Both the position numbers and the translations under genes were made by a program. From positions 1 through 64,000 of the forward strand of contig NZ_SACK01000012.1 in assembly GCF_004005815.1 (NCBI RefSeq): a DNA stretch of 64,000 nucleotides, written 5' to 3'. Shown here one piece after another: positions 33,812 through 42,496 of the stretch (its first letter is position 1; each line of letters opens with the position of its first letter). Origin of the DNA: Mucilaginibacter limnophilus. Its GTDB lineage: Bacteria; Bacteroidota; Bacteroidia; Sphingobacteriales; Sphingobacteriaceae. The notes beneath the pieces are model-generated. The model was given only the letters and a program-made list of their open reading frames with translations. It was not told the origin of the DNA and did no database searches.

Positions 33812-34928
33812 TGCTTTTGTGTATTGCAACCCAGTAAATAACGTCCTTACCGCCTTCAACAGCGGTTACAGGCTGTACAGCGTTCTTAATCTTTGTACCG
33901 TCGCTAAAGTATAGCGTACCACGATCAAACCAAGCTCCCGAAGTACCTTTTGTATTGGTTAAGAAAGCACCGTAGCTTTCAACGTCTTTATCAGTAAAAG
34001 TAATAACCGGCTTACCGTTTACATAAATCGCGTTTTTTGTAGAAGTAGCAATTTGTACATAGTTGCCATGGTTATCAAGGTAACTGTCGCTTGCTTCAAC
34101 ATATTTATACGGCCCTAAGGTTGTTCCATCTGCTAACGCAATGTAAACATCATCGTTCAGCACAAAGTTATAAGCGTCCTGATCGGTTTTGGCATTATAT
34201 TGAGTTGCAGGGATAATAACACCGCCTGTTTGTCCATTATCTGATATGATGAGCGTGGTAGCCATGCCCGGCAATTTACGTGTACCTTTTTCGGTGTAAA
34301 GGAAGGTGGTTATTTTATTAGTGTTTGGCTCCATTTTAATAACAAGGGCATAAAACTTCTTGGCTTTTTTATTATGACGCATGGTGCCTACAGTTGTCAC
34401 CTTGCCGTAGCTTTTACCGTCAACCTCGAAAACGCCCGCTGATACATAGGATGTGCCGCTTACTTCTTCAAAGTCTTCGTTTTGCGAATGCGCGTCATAG
34501 CTGCGGTTCCAGTCGTCAAGTAAATGCACGGGCGGTTTATTGAACGGCCCCTGGCGTGTGCCGTTATCATACAGGTAGTAATCCCTGTCTTTATGCGTAA
34601 CAGTTTTTACGTGTGCCCCGTCGGTTTTCAGGCTCAGGCTTACCTCACCGTAAACCAGGTATTCTTTATCCTGAAGGGTAAACAATTGTTTCCCATATTT
34701 TTCGATAGCGGCAGATGCAGGGACGGTTGATGAAGGTGAATTACCCTGAACATCACCGCCTTCGCTGGCATTGTCGGGGTTTTCGTTATTATCAGATGAT
34801 GAGCTACCTACAACAGCTTTGGTTACAGCCCTTTCGGCTTTCTTCTTAAGTTTATTTAAAAACTGGGCTTGTGATGTGCCGGCAACAGCTAACAGCAATG
34901 CCGTACTTATTATTGTAATAGGTTTCAT
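33783..34928 (-). CDS. Hypothetical secreted protein with FLNKLKKKAE N-terminus
   Basis: A 381-residue secreted protein of unknown function. Signal peptide MKPITIISTALLLAVAGTSQA is followed directly by QFLNKLKKKAERAVTKA, a basic amphipathic helix, then an Asn/Ser/Gly-rich linker (to about 70) and a body of short repeated beta units (for example KYGKQLFTLQDKEYLVYGE, VKTVTHKDRDYYLYDNG and KNAIYVNGKPVITF). The first segment is shared with the adjacent OmpA-family protein. It lies between the OmpA gene and the SLT-like gene, all on the minus strand, so the three likely form an envelope operon. Confidence 0.7.
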   Translation of the reverse strand: MKPITIISTALLLAVAGTSQAQFLNKLKKKAERAVTKAVVGSSSSDNNENPDNASEGGDVQGNSPSSTVPASAAIEKYGKQLFTLQDKEYLVYGEVSLSLKTDGAHVKTVTHKDRDYYLYDNGTRQGPFNKPPVHLLDDWNRSYDAHSQNEDFEEVSGTSYVSAGVFEVDGKSYGKVTTVGTMRHNKKAKKFYALVIKMEPNTNKITTFLYTEKGTRKLPGMATTLIISDNGQTGGVIIPATQYNAKTDQDAYNFVLNDDVYIALADGTTLGPYKYVEASDSYLDNHGNYVQIATSTKNAIYVNGKPVITFTDKDVESYGAFLTNTKGTSGAWFDRGTLYFSDGTKIKNAVQPVTAVEGGKDVIYWVAIHKSNVYLCKKEI

Positions 34929-34952
34929 GTGTTAAGTTATATTATTTGGTGA

Positions 34953-36227
34953 TTAAAGTTTTATAAATTCAACCCGGCGGTTTTGAGCCTTTCCGGTTTC
35001 GGTAGTGTTACTGGCCAGCGGTTGGCTTGCACCTTTGCCTGCTACCTTTAGGCGTGCCGCGTCAATGCCGGCATTTACAAGGGTGTTTTTAACGCTTTCG
35101 GCACGGGCAAGACTAAGCTTTTGATTTGCAGCAGCGTTGCCATCGCTGTCGGTATGGCCAATTATATTGATGTTTATTGAAGGATTATCTTTAAGTACAG
35201 CGGCAAGTTCAGTAAGTATGCCGTTTGACTCGGGCTTAATTGTAGCCGCATTTACATCGAACAGAATTCCGGAGGTGCTGAAACGGCCTTCGTTAACTAA
35301 TTTGTTCCGCATATCTGCAGCACCTTGCGCCACTTTGATGTTGCTTACATAGATGCCGATCTGTTGGTTGGTATAGTTACTGCTGCCAAGCTGGAAAAAC
35401 AATTGGTTAAATATATCGGTGCCAGCAGGGAGTGCTTTTGGGGCATCAATTATCTTGTCACCCTCTATCCATAAACGCAAGCGTTCTTTTTGCGCCTGAA
35501 GAGATACATGTACAATCTTTCCAAATTTCTTCGGAATGTCGTCATTAGATTTTACCGGACTACGGAAATAAGAGGAATAGCCATTATAACTCCCGATACG
35601 GATATTTGAGCGATCGGTACCGTTTGATACTTCTATTTTGAATGAACGGGAGCCCACCTGGTCGTTTAAAAACGAATTGTCGGCAACCGGTTTTTTGCCT
35701 GCGGCGATCATCCCAAAGAAAAATTCAGGGAATCCGTAGCCGTTTGATTTTAGGTCGAATATCACATCAAACTCCAACGTAAAGTTATCAGTTGATGCAA
35801 GGGCTTTGCCAGGAAGATAGACACCGTTCTGATCAAGGCGCATCCAGTTGCCTTCAAAATTATTAAGCTTGGTTACAGCGCCATTCCCGTTCGAGTTCCA
35901 GCCGGCAGGCAGTTCGCCAATTGATTCACCTTTAAAGCTATCGGTATAAATAAGATTTTGTCCCGGTATAAAATCGTATTTCTCGTATGACTGTAATGGA
36001 GTGCTTTGTGCCGCAGCCTCAGTTGTTTTTTGTTCAGCAGACGGTGTATTGGCGGGTGCAGGTTGTTCGGCTTGTTTCGGTTGCTTTTTAGGTGGAACGG
36101 TTTGTTCGTCAATGGCTTTATTAACCGCAGCCTCAGCTTTTTTCTTCAGCTTATTTAAAAACTGAGCGTTTGATGTTTGTGTACTGAAACATACCAGCAC
36201 GACAACAGGTAGGATGTAACGTTTCAT
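34953..36227 (-). CDS. OmpA-family outer-membrane/peptidoglycan-binding protein
   Basis: A 424-residue exported protein. Signal peptide ending ...SNA, then QFLNKLKKKAEAAVNKAID, a Pro/Glu/Gln-rich linker, a middle domain (about 85-285) of lectin-like beta pattern (YTDSFKGESIGELPAGW and LEFDVIFDLKSNGYGFPE), and a C-terminal OmpA domain with INIIGHTDSDGNAAANQKLSLARAESVKNTL and GKGASQPLASN. The OmpA domain should bind peptidoglycan. The middle part may bind a carbohydrate. The N-terminal segment is nearly the same as in the next gene, 25 bp downstream, with which it is probably co-transcribed. Confidence 0.9.
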   Translation of the reverse strand: MKRYILPVVVLVCFSTQTSNAQFLNKLKKKAEAAVNKAIDEQTVPPKKQPKQAEQPAPANTPSAEQKTTEAAAQSTPLQSYEKYDFIPGQNLIYTDSFKGESIGELPAGWNSNGNGAVTKLNNFEGNWMRLDQNGVYLPGKALASTDNFTLEFDVIFDLKSNGYGFPEFFFGMIAAGKKPVADNSFLNDQVGSRSFKIEVSNGTDRSNIRIGSYNGYSSYFRSPVKSNDDIPKKFGKIVHVSLQAQKERLRLWIEGDKIIDAPKALPAGTDIFNQLFFQLGSSNYTNQQIGIYVSNIKVAQGAADMRNKLVNEGRFSTSGILFDVNAATIKPESNGILTELAAVLKDNPSININIIGHTDSDGNAAANQKLSLARAESVKNTLVNAGIDAARLKVAGKGASQPLASNTTETGKAQNRRVEFIKL

Positions 36228-36370
36228 AAATTGTGATGGTTAAGCTTTTAGCTTTTATATAGCCATTGACGAAACCCTTTGTGTGAACGCTACACATGGT
36301 AAAAAATATTTTTAACTGGTAGTTGATTGGTGAGCCATTTTTGATCTTTTGGTGTTATGACCAAACGCAT

Positions 36371-36400
36371 AAAAAAAATACCCTGCAATTTCTGCAGGGT
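36371..36400 (-). terminator. Intrinsic terminator after the DUF4142 gene
   Basis: Stem ACCCTGCA / TGCAGGGT (36380-36387 with 36393-36400); on the minus strand it is followed by ATTTTTTTT. It lies downstream of the minus-strand DUF4142 gene. Confidence 0.88.
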
Positions 36401-36425
36401 GTTTATCTACCTATGTAATCGCAAC

Positions 36426-36950
36426 TTACGGATTTACAGTAGCGTTAAGTTCTTTTGCTTCTTCAAGGTGTGCCTTTAAAGTTGGCAGCTTAGCTTTAGC
36501 AAAAGCTCTTAATTCGTTATCATTTACTTGTATTGAAGCTTTTTCAAACAAAGCTACAGTTTGTTCATGAGAGGTAACCATCATGTTCATAAACGCTTTA
36601 TCAAATGCAGCGCCCGTTAGGTTGGCTATTGAATTAAGCATTTGCTGGTGTTTTTCCATTAGCTGTGTGGGCATGTTCAAATCTTTGTTGTTCACAATTG
36701 CAGCAAGTTCAACAGTGGCTTTTGTATGGTCGGTAACCATATGTTCGCCGTAATGTTCAACAGCCTCATTATCGGCTTTTTGCTGTGCCATAGCGCCCGC
36801 CTGTACTTCAAGCATGTTACTGCTGGCAGCTTCGGTTACAAATTCCTGTTTTGCCATTACCATTTCGTCTTCTTTGTTATCGTCTTTACACGATTGGAAT
36901 GCAAACATGCTTCCTGTAAGCATGATGAGTAGTAGTTTTGCCTTTTTCAT
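36426..36950 (-). CDS. DUF4142 family lipoprotein
   Basis: A 174-residue lipoprotein: MKKAKLLLIMLTGSMFAFQSC with lipobox Cys at 21, then an acidic linker and a DUF4142 domain, a four-helix ferritin-like fold (VTEAASSNMLEVQAGAMAQQKADNEAVEHYGEHMVTDHTKAT, and MNMMVTSHEQTVALFEKAS). Such proteins are exported and often stress-linked in Bacteroidota, but their job is not known. It has its own terminator and stands alone between the OmpA operon and an AraC regulator. Confidence 0.9.
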   Translation of the reverse strand: MKKAKLLLIMLTGSMFAFQSCKDDNKEDEMVMAKQEFVTEAASSNMLEVQAGAMAQQKADNEAVEHYGEHMVTDHTKATVELAAIVNNKDLNMPTQLMEKHQQMLNSIANLTGAAFDKAFMNMMVTSHEQTVALFEKASIQVNDNELRAFAKAKLPTLKAHLEEAKELNATVNP

Positions 36951-37222
36951 AAAGTTTTTTTTAGTAGTTTATTTATATAGCCAAAACATGTTCCATAAGC
37001 ATAGGACGCTACCATAGTGCATTCAAATAAACCTTCAAGAAAATTAGTTTTCAGTATGGGCTTTTAGTAAGAAATATCTGAAGTAGTCGGATAATGGATA
37101 CTATATAATTTCCTACAACTATTTTTGGAATGGGTAAGTGATACTAATAGGATTGTTCTTATTATTAAACACAATGTATTAATTATTATCCAAAAAGAAA
37201 TAAATTTTCTTTTTATTTACAT

Positions 37223-38080
37223 TTAGCTATTAAAATCTTTTCGGTATTCCAAAGGCGTTTTCTTCATAATCTCTTTAAACTGTCGGTTAAAGTAAGAGAT
37301 ATTATTATAGCCGCTTTCAAAACAGATCTGGTTAATATTGAAATTGTCTTCGAGCAGAAGGCCTGTGGCATGTGCAACTCTTACTTCGTTTACAAACTGA
37401 GAAAATGTTTTTTGGGTACGACGCTTAAAGTAGCGGCAAAATGCCGCGTCGTTCAGGCAGGCAAGCGAGGCCGCATCCCGGCTGTTTATATCCCCTTTGA
37501 AATTATCCAGTACATACTTAAACACCAGTTCTATTTTAGATGGGTCGTTCTCCTTAAAAATGTTCTTTTGGGGTGATGATAATACCGGCGACAAGTTTTC
37601 TTTTGGCTGCGCCGACCACCGCTCAAGCAACTGCATCAGCGTGATGAAATTTTTTGTTTCCTGCCCCGAAACAAATTGCCTGAAAATATCCTGCAGCTTT
37701 TCATCAGGAACAGTAAGTTTAATACCGGAATGAGCATCGTGCATCAGTTTTTTGATTTTGCGCATTTCGGGCCGATCAAAAAAATCTTTCCCCATGAAGT
37801 TCTCAGCAAACTGTACTACGATAGCCTGTGCGTTCTCATCGCTATTACTTGGACCGTTATGGAAAAAATGTGACAAACCCGGCCCAAAGAAGTACATATC
37901 ACCCTCGTTGAAGTTCATTACACGGTTGCCCGCATATAATTTACCCGAGCTCTTTATAATCCACAGCAGTTCATACGCATGATGAAAATGGAACGGAGCA
38001 GTAAACTTCGGCAGGTCATGCCACTTAATGGCGAAGCTTGAGCTTGCTGCTGTTTCCAGTTCCTGGTAAGTAACTTTCAT
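37223..38080 (-). CDS. AraC-family transcriptional regulator (cupin sensor)
   Basis: A 285-residue regulator with an N-terminal cupin (about 10-130; FHFHHAYELLWIIKSSGKLYAGNRVMNFNEGDMYFFGPGLSHFF) and a C-terminal two-HTH AraC domain (about 190-285; FSQFVNEVRVAHATGLLLEDNFNINQICFESGYNNISYFNRQFKEIMKKTP). The cupin normally binds a sugar. It is divergent from, and next to, the dehydratase that begins the sugar-acid pathway, so it is the obvious candidate to control that operon. Confidence 0.92.
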   Translation of the reverse strand: MKVTYQELETAASSSFAIKWHDLPKFTAPFHFHHAYELLWIIKSSGKLYAGNRVMNFNEGDMYFFGPGLSHFFHNGPSNSDENAQAIVVQFAENFMGKDFFDRPEMRKIKKLMHDAHSGIKLTVPDEKLQDIFRQFVSGQETKNFITLMQLLERWSAQPKENLSPVLSSPQKNIFKENDPSKIELVFKYVLDNFKGDINSRDAASLACLNDAAFCRYFKRRTQKTFSQFVNEVRVAHATGLLLEDNFNINQICFESGYNNISYFNRQFKEIMKKTPLEYRKDFNS

Positions 38081-38190
38081 ATTGCCTATTGATACTTAAA
38101 TATGAGTGCTTCTATATAATGATGCTGCCAAATGTAAATATTGTATTAAAAATTGCAAATATGGTGTTACTTATGCTTTTAATTATCCAA

Positions 38191-38198
38191 TAAGTTTG
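38191..38198 (+). promoter_or_regulatory. -7 box for the sugar-acid operon
   Basis: TAAGTTTG fits TAnnTTTG and lies 19 bp before the dehydratase start codon in the AraC-dehydratase divergent region. No clear TTTG at -33, as expected for an activator-dependent promoter. Confidence 0.5.
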
Positions 38199-38217
38199 AC
38201 TATCATTTATAAACCTG

Positions 38218-39933
38218 ATGGATAATCAAAAATTAAGAAGCCAGGGTTGGTTTGGTAAAAGGGGTAAAGACGGGTTTATTTACCGTGCCTGGATGAAAAA
38301 CCAGGGCATCCCGGGACATGAGTTGGCAGGTAAACCTGTTATCGGCATATGCAATACATGGTCAGAACTTACGCCATGTAACGCGCACTTTCGTGAACTG
38401 GCCGAATCGGTGAAACATGGCATTTACGAAGCCGGTGGTTTCCCGGTTGAGTTTCCGGTAATGTCATTAGGTGAAACGCTTATCAAGCCGACCGCCATGC
38501 TATACCGAAATCTTGCCAGCATGGATGTGGAGGAATCAATTAGGGCGAATCCGATTGATGGCGTGGTGCTGCTTTGCGGATGTGATAAAACTACACCTTC
38601 ACTGGTTATGGGCGCGGCAAGTGTAAATATTCCTACCATCGTCGTATCCGGCGGACCAATGCTTACGGGTAAGTTCCGCGGAAAAGATATTGGTACATCT
38701 GATGTTTGGCGCTTTTCGGAAGACAACCGTATGGGTATCATGAGCGATGAAGAGTTCTTGGTAGCAGAAGCCTGTATGGCACGCAGCCGGGGGCATTGCG
38801 CGGTAATGGGTACGGCATCTACAATGGCCTGTATGGTTGAATCTTTAGGATTATCACTGGCTGAAAATGCCGCCATTCCTGCTGCCGATTCGCGCCGCAA
38901 AGCACTTGCGCATATGTCAGGCAGCCGCATTGTTGAAATGGTTAGGGAAGATCTGAAACTATCTGATGTACTTACCCGTCAGGCTTTTGAGAATGCCATT
39001 ATGGTAAACGCTGCTATTGGCGGCTCAACCAACTTCATTATTCATTTACTGGCTATTGCAGCACGTATTGGTGTTGATTTAAACATGAATGATTTTGATA
39101 CTTCTTTAAAAGGTATTCCGCTGCTTGCTAATCTGCAGCCATCAGGAAAGTACTTTATGGAAGATTTTTACTATGCCGGGGGCTTACCGGTGTTGATGAA
39201 AGAGTTGCAGCAGTTTTTACATAATGATACGATAACCGTAAGCGGTAAGCCGATTGACAAAAATTACGAAAACAGTATATGTTACAATAGCGATGTTATT
39301 GGTACCATAGAAAAGCCGTTTAACCAGATAGCAGGCATTACCGTTTTACGGGGAAATATATGTGAGAACGGTGCCGTACTAAAACCATCTGCTGCGACAC
39401 CAGAATTGATGGTACATACCGGCAGGGCTGTTGTGTTTGAGGATATTGAAGATTACAAAGCCAAAATCGACGATCCGGAGCTTGATGTTGACGGGAACAG
39501 TGTGCTCGTGCTTAAAAACTGCGGGCCAAAGGGCTATCCCGGCATGCCCGAGGTAGGCAATATGGCTATACCAACAAAACTGCTCGAAAAAGGCATTCAC
39601 GATATGGTACGTATTTCCGACGGGCGCATGAGCGGTACAGGTTTTGGAACAGTGGTTTTACACGTTTCACCTGAAGCAGCAATTGGCGGTACACTTGCAA
39701 TTATCCAAAACGGCGATATAATCAAGCTTGATGTGCTTGCAGGTACCTTGAATGTTGATTTGACCGACGAGGAAATTGCTGAACGTAAGAGCAAATGGCA
39801 GCCGCGACATACAGTGAGCAGTCGAGGATATGTGCATTTGTACCAAACGCACGTTGAGCAGGCGCATCTTGGCGCCGATATGGACTTTTTAAAAGGCGGA
39901 TCGGGAAGTAAAGTAACCAGGGATTCGCATTAA
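38218..39933 (+). CDS. IlvD/Edd-family sugar-acid dehydratase
   Basis: Fe-S dehydratase of the IlvD/Edd family, 571 residues. Putative cluster cysteines lie in LTPCNAHF (C54), LLCGCDKTTPS (C122) and RSRGHCAVMGTAST (near 195). The family dehydrates sugar acids such as L-arabinonate, D-xylonate or L-fuconate, as well as dihydroxy acids of branched-chain synthesis. The neighbours (two SDRs, an FAH-family hydrolase and a flavin/Fe-S oxidase, all on the same strand) argue for a sugar acid, most simply L-fuconate or L-rhamnonate. It is the first gene of the operon. An AraC regulator is divergent from it. Confidence 0.88.
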   Translation: MDNQKLRSQGWFGKRGKDGFIYRAWMKNQGIPGHELAGKPVIGICNTWSELTPCNAHFRELAESVKHGIYEAGGFPVEFPVMSLGETLIKPTAMLYRNLASMDVEESIRANPIDGVVLLCGCDKTTPSLVMGAASVNIPTIVVSGGPMLTGKFRGKDIGTSDVWRFSEDNRMGIMSDEEFLVAEACMARSRGHCAVMGTASTMACMVESLGLSLAENAAIPAADSRRKALAHMSGSRIVEMVREDLKLSDVLTRQAFENAIMVNAAIGGSTNFIIHLLAIAARIGVDLNMNDFDTSLKGIPLLANLQPSGKYFMEDFYYAGGLPVLMKELQQFLHNDTITVSGKPIDKNYENSICYNSDVIGTIEKPFNQIAGITVLRGNICENGAVLKPSAATPELMVHTGRAVVFEDIEDYKAKIDDPELDVDGNSVLVLKNCGPKGYPGMPEVGNMAIPTKLLEKGIHDMVRISDGRMSGTGFGTVVLHVSPEAAIGGTLAIIQNGDIIKLDVLAGTLNVDLTDEEIAERKSKWQPRHTVSSRGYVHLYQTHVEQAHLGADMDFLKGGSGSKVTRDSH

Positions 39934-39939
39934 AATTTT

Positions 39940-40710
39940 ATGGCAGAACAAAAATTTAAAGGACAGGTTGCCATAGTAACGGGGGCTGGCAAAGGCATCG
40001 GCTATGAAGTAGCCAGGCAACTGGCTTTACAAGGAGCCAATGTAATTGTTAACGACCGCGACCCGGAGTTGATACAAAAGGCATCTGCTAAACTTAATGC
40101 ACTTGATGGCGGTAAAACATACCCGTTAGCAGGTGATGCGGGTGATATTAATATCATACAAAAATTGGTTGATGAGGCCGTTGCGCAATTTGGCAGGTTG
40201 AATATTGCAATTGCCAGCGCAGGTATCACACTTTTTGGAGATTTCCTTGAATACGGTAAGGAACCTTTTCAGGAAGTGCTGACTGTTAACCTGCAGGGAA
40301 GCTTTTTCCTGGCACAGCGCGCTGCAAAGCAAATGATCAGTCAACAAGCAGGCGGTAGAATATTATTCATGTCGTCGGTTACAGGCCATCAGGCACATAA
40401 AGACCTCGCCGCCTATGGCATGACAAAGGCCGCGCTTGAAATGCTGGCTAAAAACCTCGTTATCGAACTGTCACAATATGGAATAACAGTAAATACTGTA
40501 GCGCCCGGCGCAACGCTTACCGAACGCACGCTGGAAGATGAAGACTATAAAAGTACCTGGGCGCGTATTACACCTATGGGCCGAGCTGGCAGGGTAGAAG
40601 ATGTAGCCAATGCGGTGCTGTTTTTAGTATCACCGGAGTCGGAACATATAACCGGGCAGAACTTAATTGTAGATGGTGGCTGGACTGCGGTCAGCGTTTC
40701 CCCATATTAA
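39940..40710 (+). CDS. Short-chain dehydrogenase (sugar pathway)
   Basis: Classical SDR of 256 residues: VTGAGKGIGYEVA at the NAD(P)-binding site, IASAGIT, the catalytic Tyr-Lys in AAYGMTKAALEML, and a C-terminal LVSPESEHITGQNLIVDGG. It probably oxidises either the sugar (to the lactone) or the 2-keto-3-deoxy acid made by the dehydratase next to it. The gene starts 6 bp after the dehydratase stop. Which of the two adjacent SDRs does which step cannot be told from the sequence. Confidence 0.9.
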   Translation: MAEQKFKGQVAIVTGAGKGIGYEVARQLALQGANVIVNDRDPELIQKASAKLNALDGGKTYPLAGDAGDINIIQKLVDEAVAQFGRLNIAIASAGITLFGDFLEYGKEPFQEVLTVNLQGSFFLAQRAAKQMISQQAGGRILFMSSVTGHQAHKDLAAYGMTKAALEMLAKNLVIELSQYGITVNTVAPGATLTERTLEDEDYKSTWARITPMGRAGRVEDVANAVLFLVSPESEHITGQNLIVDGGWTAVSVSPY

Positions 40711-40744
40711 AAGCAATCAATCAACCATAAATATTAAAACAAAA

Positions 40745-41518
40745 ATGTTCAGACTGGATAACAAAGTTACCGTTATAACCGGAGGGGGTAGCGGCATCGG
40801 CCGGGCCATATCAACGGTGTTCGCGCAACAGGGCGCAAAAGTTTACATTTTAGATGTTGACGAAAAAGGCGCAGGCGAAACACTCGCTGATATCAGCTCA
40901 GAAGGTGCGGAAGCAGCATTTAAAAAGTGCGACATAACTTCGGCAACAGAAGTGGAAGAGATAATCAACACAATAGCCGCCGAGGCAGGCTCCATCAACA
41001 TATTGGTTAACAATGCCGGTATAGCACATGTTGGTAATCTCGAAAATACTTCTACTGAAGCTTTTGAAAGGCTGCTGAATGTTAACGTAAAAGGGATGCA
41101 TCACGTTTTGCTGGCTGCTATACAGCATCTTAAAAAGCAGGGCGGAGTGGTACTGAACATGGCGTCAATAGCCGCTTCGGTTGGCCTGGCCGACAGGTTT
41201 GGCTACAGTGTTACCAAGGCGGCGGTTAATGGCATCACACTATCAATCGCTAAAGATTATCTGAGCTATGGCATCCGCTGTAACTCAATTTCTCCGGCAC
41301 GGGTACATACACCTTTTGTGGATGGCTTTATTTCAAAAAATTATCCAGGTAGAGAAAAAGAAATGTTCGACAAGCTTTCGGCGACTCAACCCATCGGTCG
41401 CATGGCGAAACCGGTAGAAATTGCGTGGCTGGCACTTTACCTTTGTTCAGACGAAGCAAGCTTTATCACAGGTTGTGATTATCCTATTGATGGCGGATTT
41501 ATTACCTTAAACAGTTAA
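40745..41518 (+). CDS. Short-chain dehydrogenase (sugar pathway), second
   Basis: Classical SDR of about 257 residues: VITGGGSGIGRAISTVF, LVNNAGIAHVG, catalytic YSVTK in RFGYSVTKAAVNGITL, and SFITGCDYPIDGGF at the C-terminus. The start is the ATG at 40745 (MFRLDNKVTVIT); the frame upstream is open into the end of the previous gene but without a domain match. The segment pattern resembles the 2-keto-3-deoxy-L-fuconate dehydrogenase type, which would give the 2,4-diketo acid that the next gene, an FAH-family enzyme, could cleave. That step assignment is inference. Confidence 0.88.
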   Translation: MFRLDNKVTVITGGGSGIGRAISTVFAQQGAKVYILDVDEKGAGETLADISSEGAEAAFKKCDITSATEVEEIINTIAAEAGSINILVNNAGIAHVGNLENTSTEAFERLLNVNVKGMHHVLLAAIQHLKKQGGVVLNMASIAASVGLADRFGYSVTKAAVNGITLSIAKDYLSYGIRCNSISPARVHTPFVDGFISKNYPGREKEMFDKLSATQPIGRMAKPVEIAWLALYLCSDEASFITGCDYPIDGGFITLNS

Positions 41519-41526
41519 TCTTAAAT

Positions 41527-42387
41527 ATGAAACTAATACGATACGGCGAAGCCGGAAAAGAGAAACCCGGTGTAATAATAGATGGCAAACGCTATGCTTT
41601 GCCTGGTTTTGAATACGATTATAACGAAGCATTTTTCGCCGATGGAGGTTTAGAGCGTTTGTCAACCTACATCAGTGTAAATAAAGAGAAGCTTGAAGAA
41701 ATCAGTGATGAAGTGCGTTTAGGTTCTGCCGTTGCGCGACCTTCAAAAATTATTTGCATAGGTTTAAACTTCGCCGACCACGCCGCGGAATCGGGCGCGC
41801 AGGTGCCAAAAGAACCGGTTGTGTTCTTCAAAGCAACCTCGTCACTTGTTGGTCCTAATGATGATGTGATTATTCCACGTGGCAGTACAAAAACCGACTG
41901 GGAAGTAGAGCTTGCCGTTGTTATAAGCAAAAAAGCCAGCTATGTTGAAGAGGCAGAAGCCCTGGACTACGTTGCAGGTTATGTACTGCATAACGATTAT
42001 AGCGAACGCGAGTACCAACTTGAGCGTGGCGGACAATGGGTAAAAGGAAAAAGCTGCGATACTTTTGCGCCGCTTGGTCCGTTTTTAGCTACGCAGGACG
42101 AGATTGCCGATGTAAACAACCTGAAAATGTGGCTTACTGTTAATGGTAAAACTTATCAGGACGGTACAAGCGCTAACCTGATATTTAAAATCCCTTTCCT
42201 GATAAGTTATTTAAGTCAGTTTATGACCTTACTTCCCGGTGATGTGATTTCTACCGGAACCCCTGCAGGTGTAGGATTAGGCATAAAGCCCGAACCTGTT
42301 TATCTAAAAGCCGGTGATGTGGTTGAATTAGGTATTGAGGGTTTAGGTAGCTCAAAGCAAAATTTGGTTGCCTGGAGCAAAGGATAG
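41527..42387 (+). CDS. Fumarylacetoacetate hydrolase-family protein (diketo-acid hydrolase)
   Basis: A 286-residue FAH-family protein: GLNFADHAAESG, PVVFFKATSSLVGPNDDV, DWEVELAVVISKKA (metal-binding acidic residues) and VISTGTPAGVGLG. In the oxidative L-fucose/L-rhamnose route such an enzyme splits 2,4-diketo-3-deoxy-L-fuconate into pyruvate and L-lactate. The neighbouring FAD/Fe-S oxidase would then be a fitting partner for the 2-hydroxy acid formed. It is 9 bp downstream of the SDR. The substrate is inferred from context. Confidence 0.88.
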   Translation: MKLIRYGEAGKEKPGVIIDGKRYALPGFEYDYNEAFFADGGLERLSTYISVNKEKLEEISDEVRLGSAVARPSKIICIGLNFADHAAESGAQVPKEPVVFFKATSSLVGPNDDVIIPRGSTKTDWEVELAVVISKKASYVEEAEALDYVAGYVLHNDYSEREYQLERGGQWVKGKSCDTFAPLGPFLATQDEIADVNNLKMWLTVNGKTYQDGTSANLIFKIPFLISYLSQFMTLLPGDVISTGTPAGVGLGIKPEPVYLKAGDVVELGIEGLGSSKQNLVAWSKG

Positions 42388-42496
42388 TGTTTTAAGATTA
42401 GTGATTAAAAGATACTAAGGGTAGCGTAGAGGACAGGATTAGATTTTAGAATTTACAGTTTATAATTTTACACTTAGTACTTAGCATTTTTCCATC

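Noticed and set aside
42388..42496. Possible small RNA or repeat before the Dld-type oxidase
   Set aside because: AT-rich sequence with only weak self-complementarity and no second copy in the window; just an operon-internal gap.
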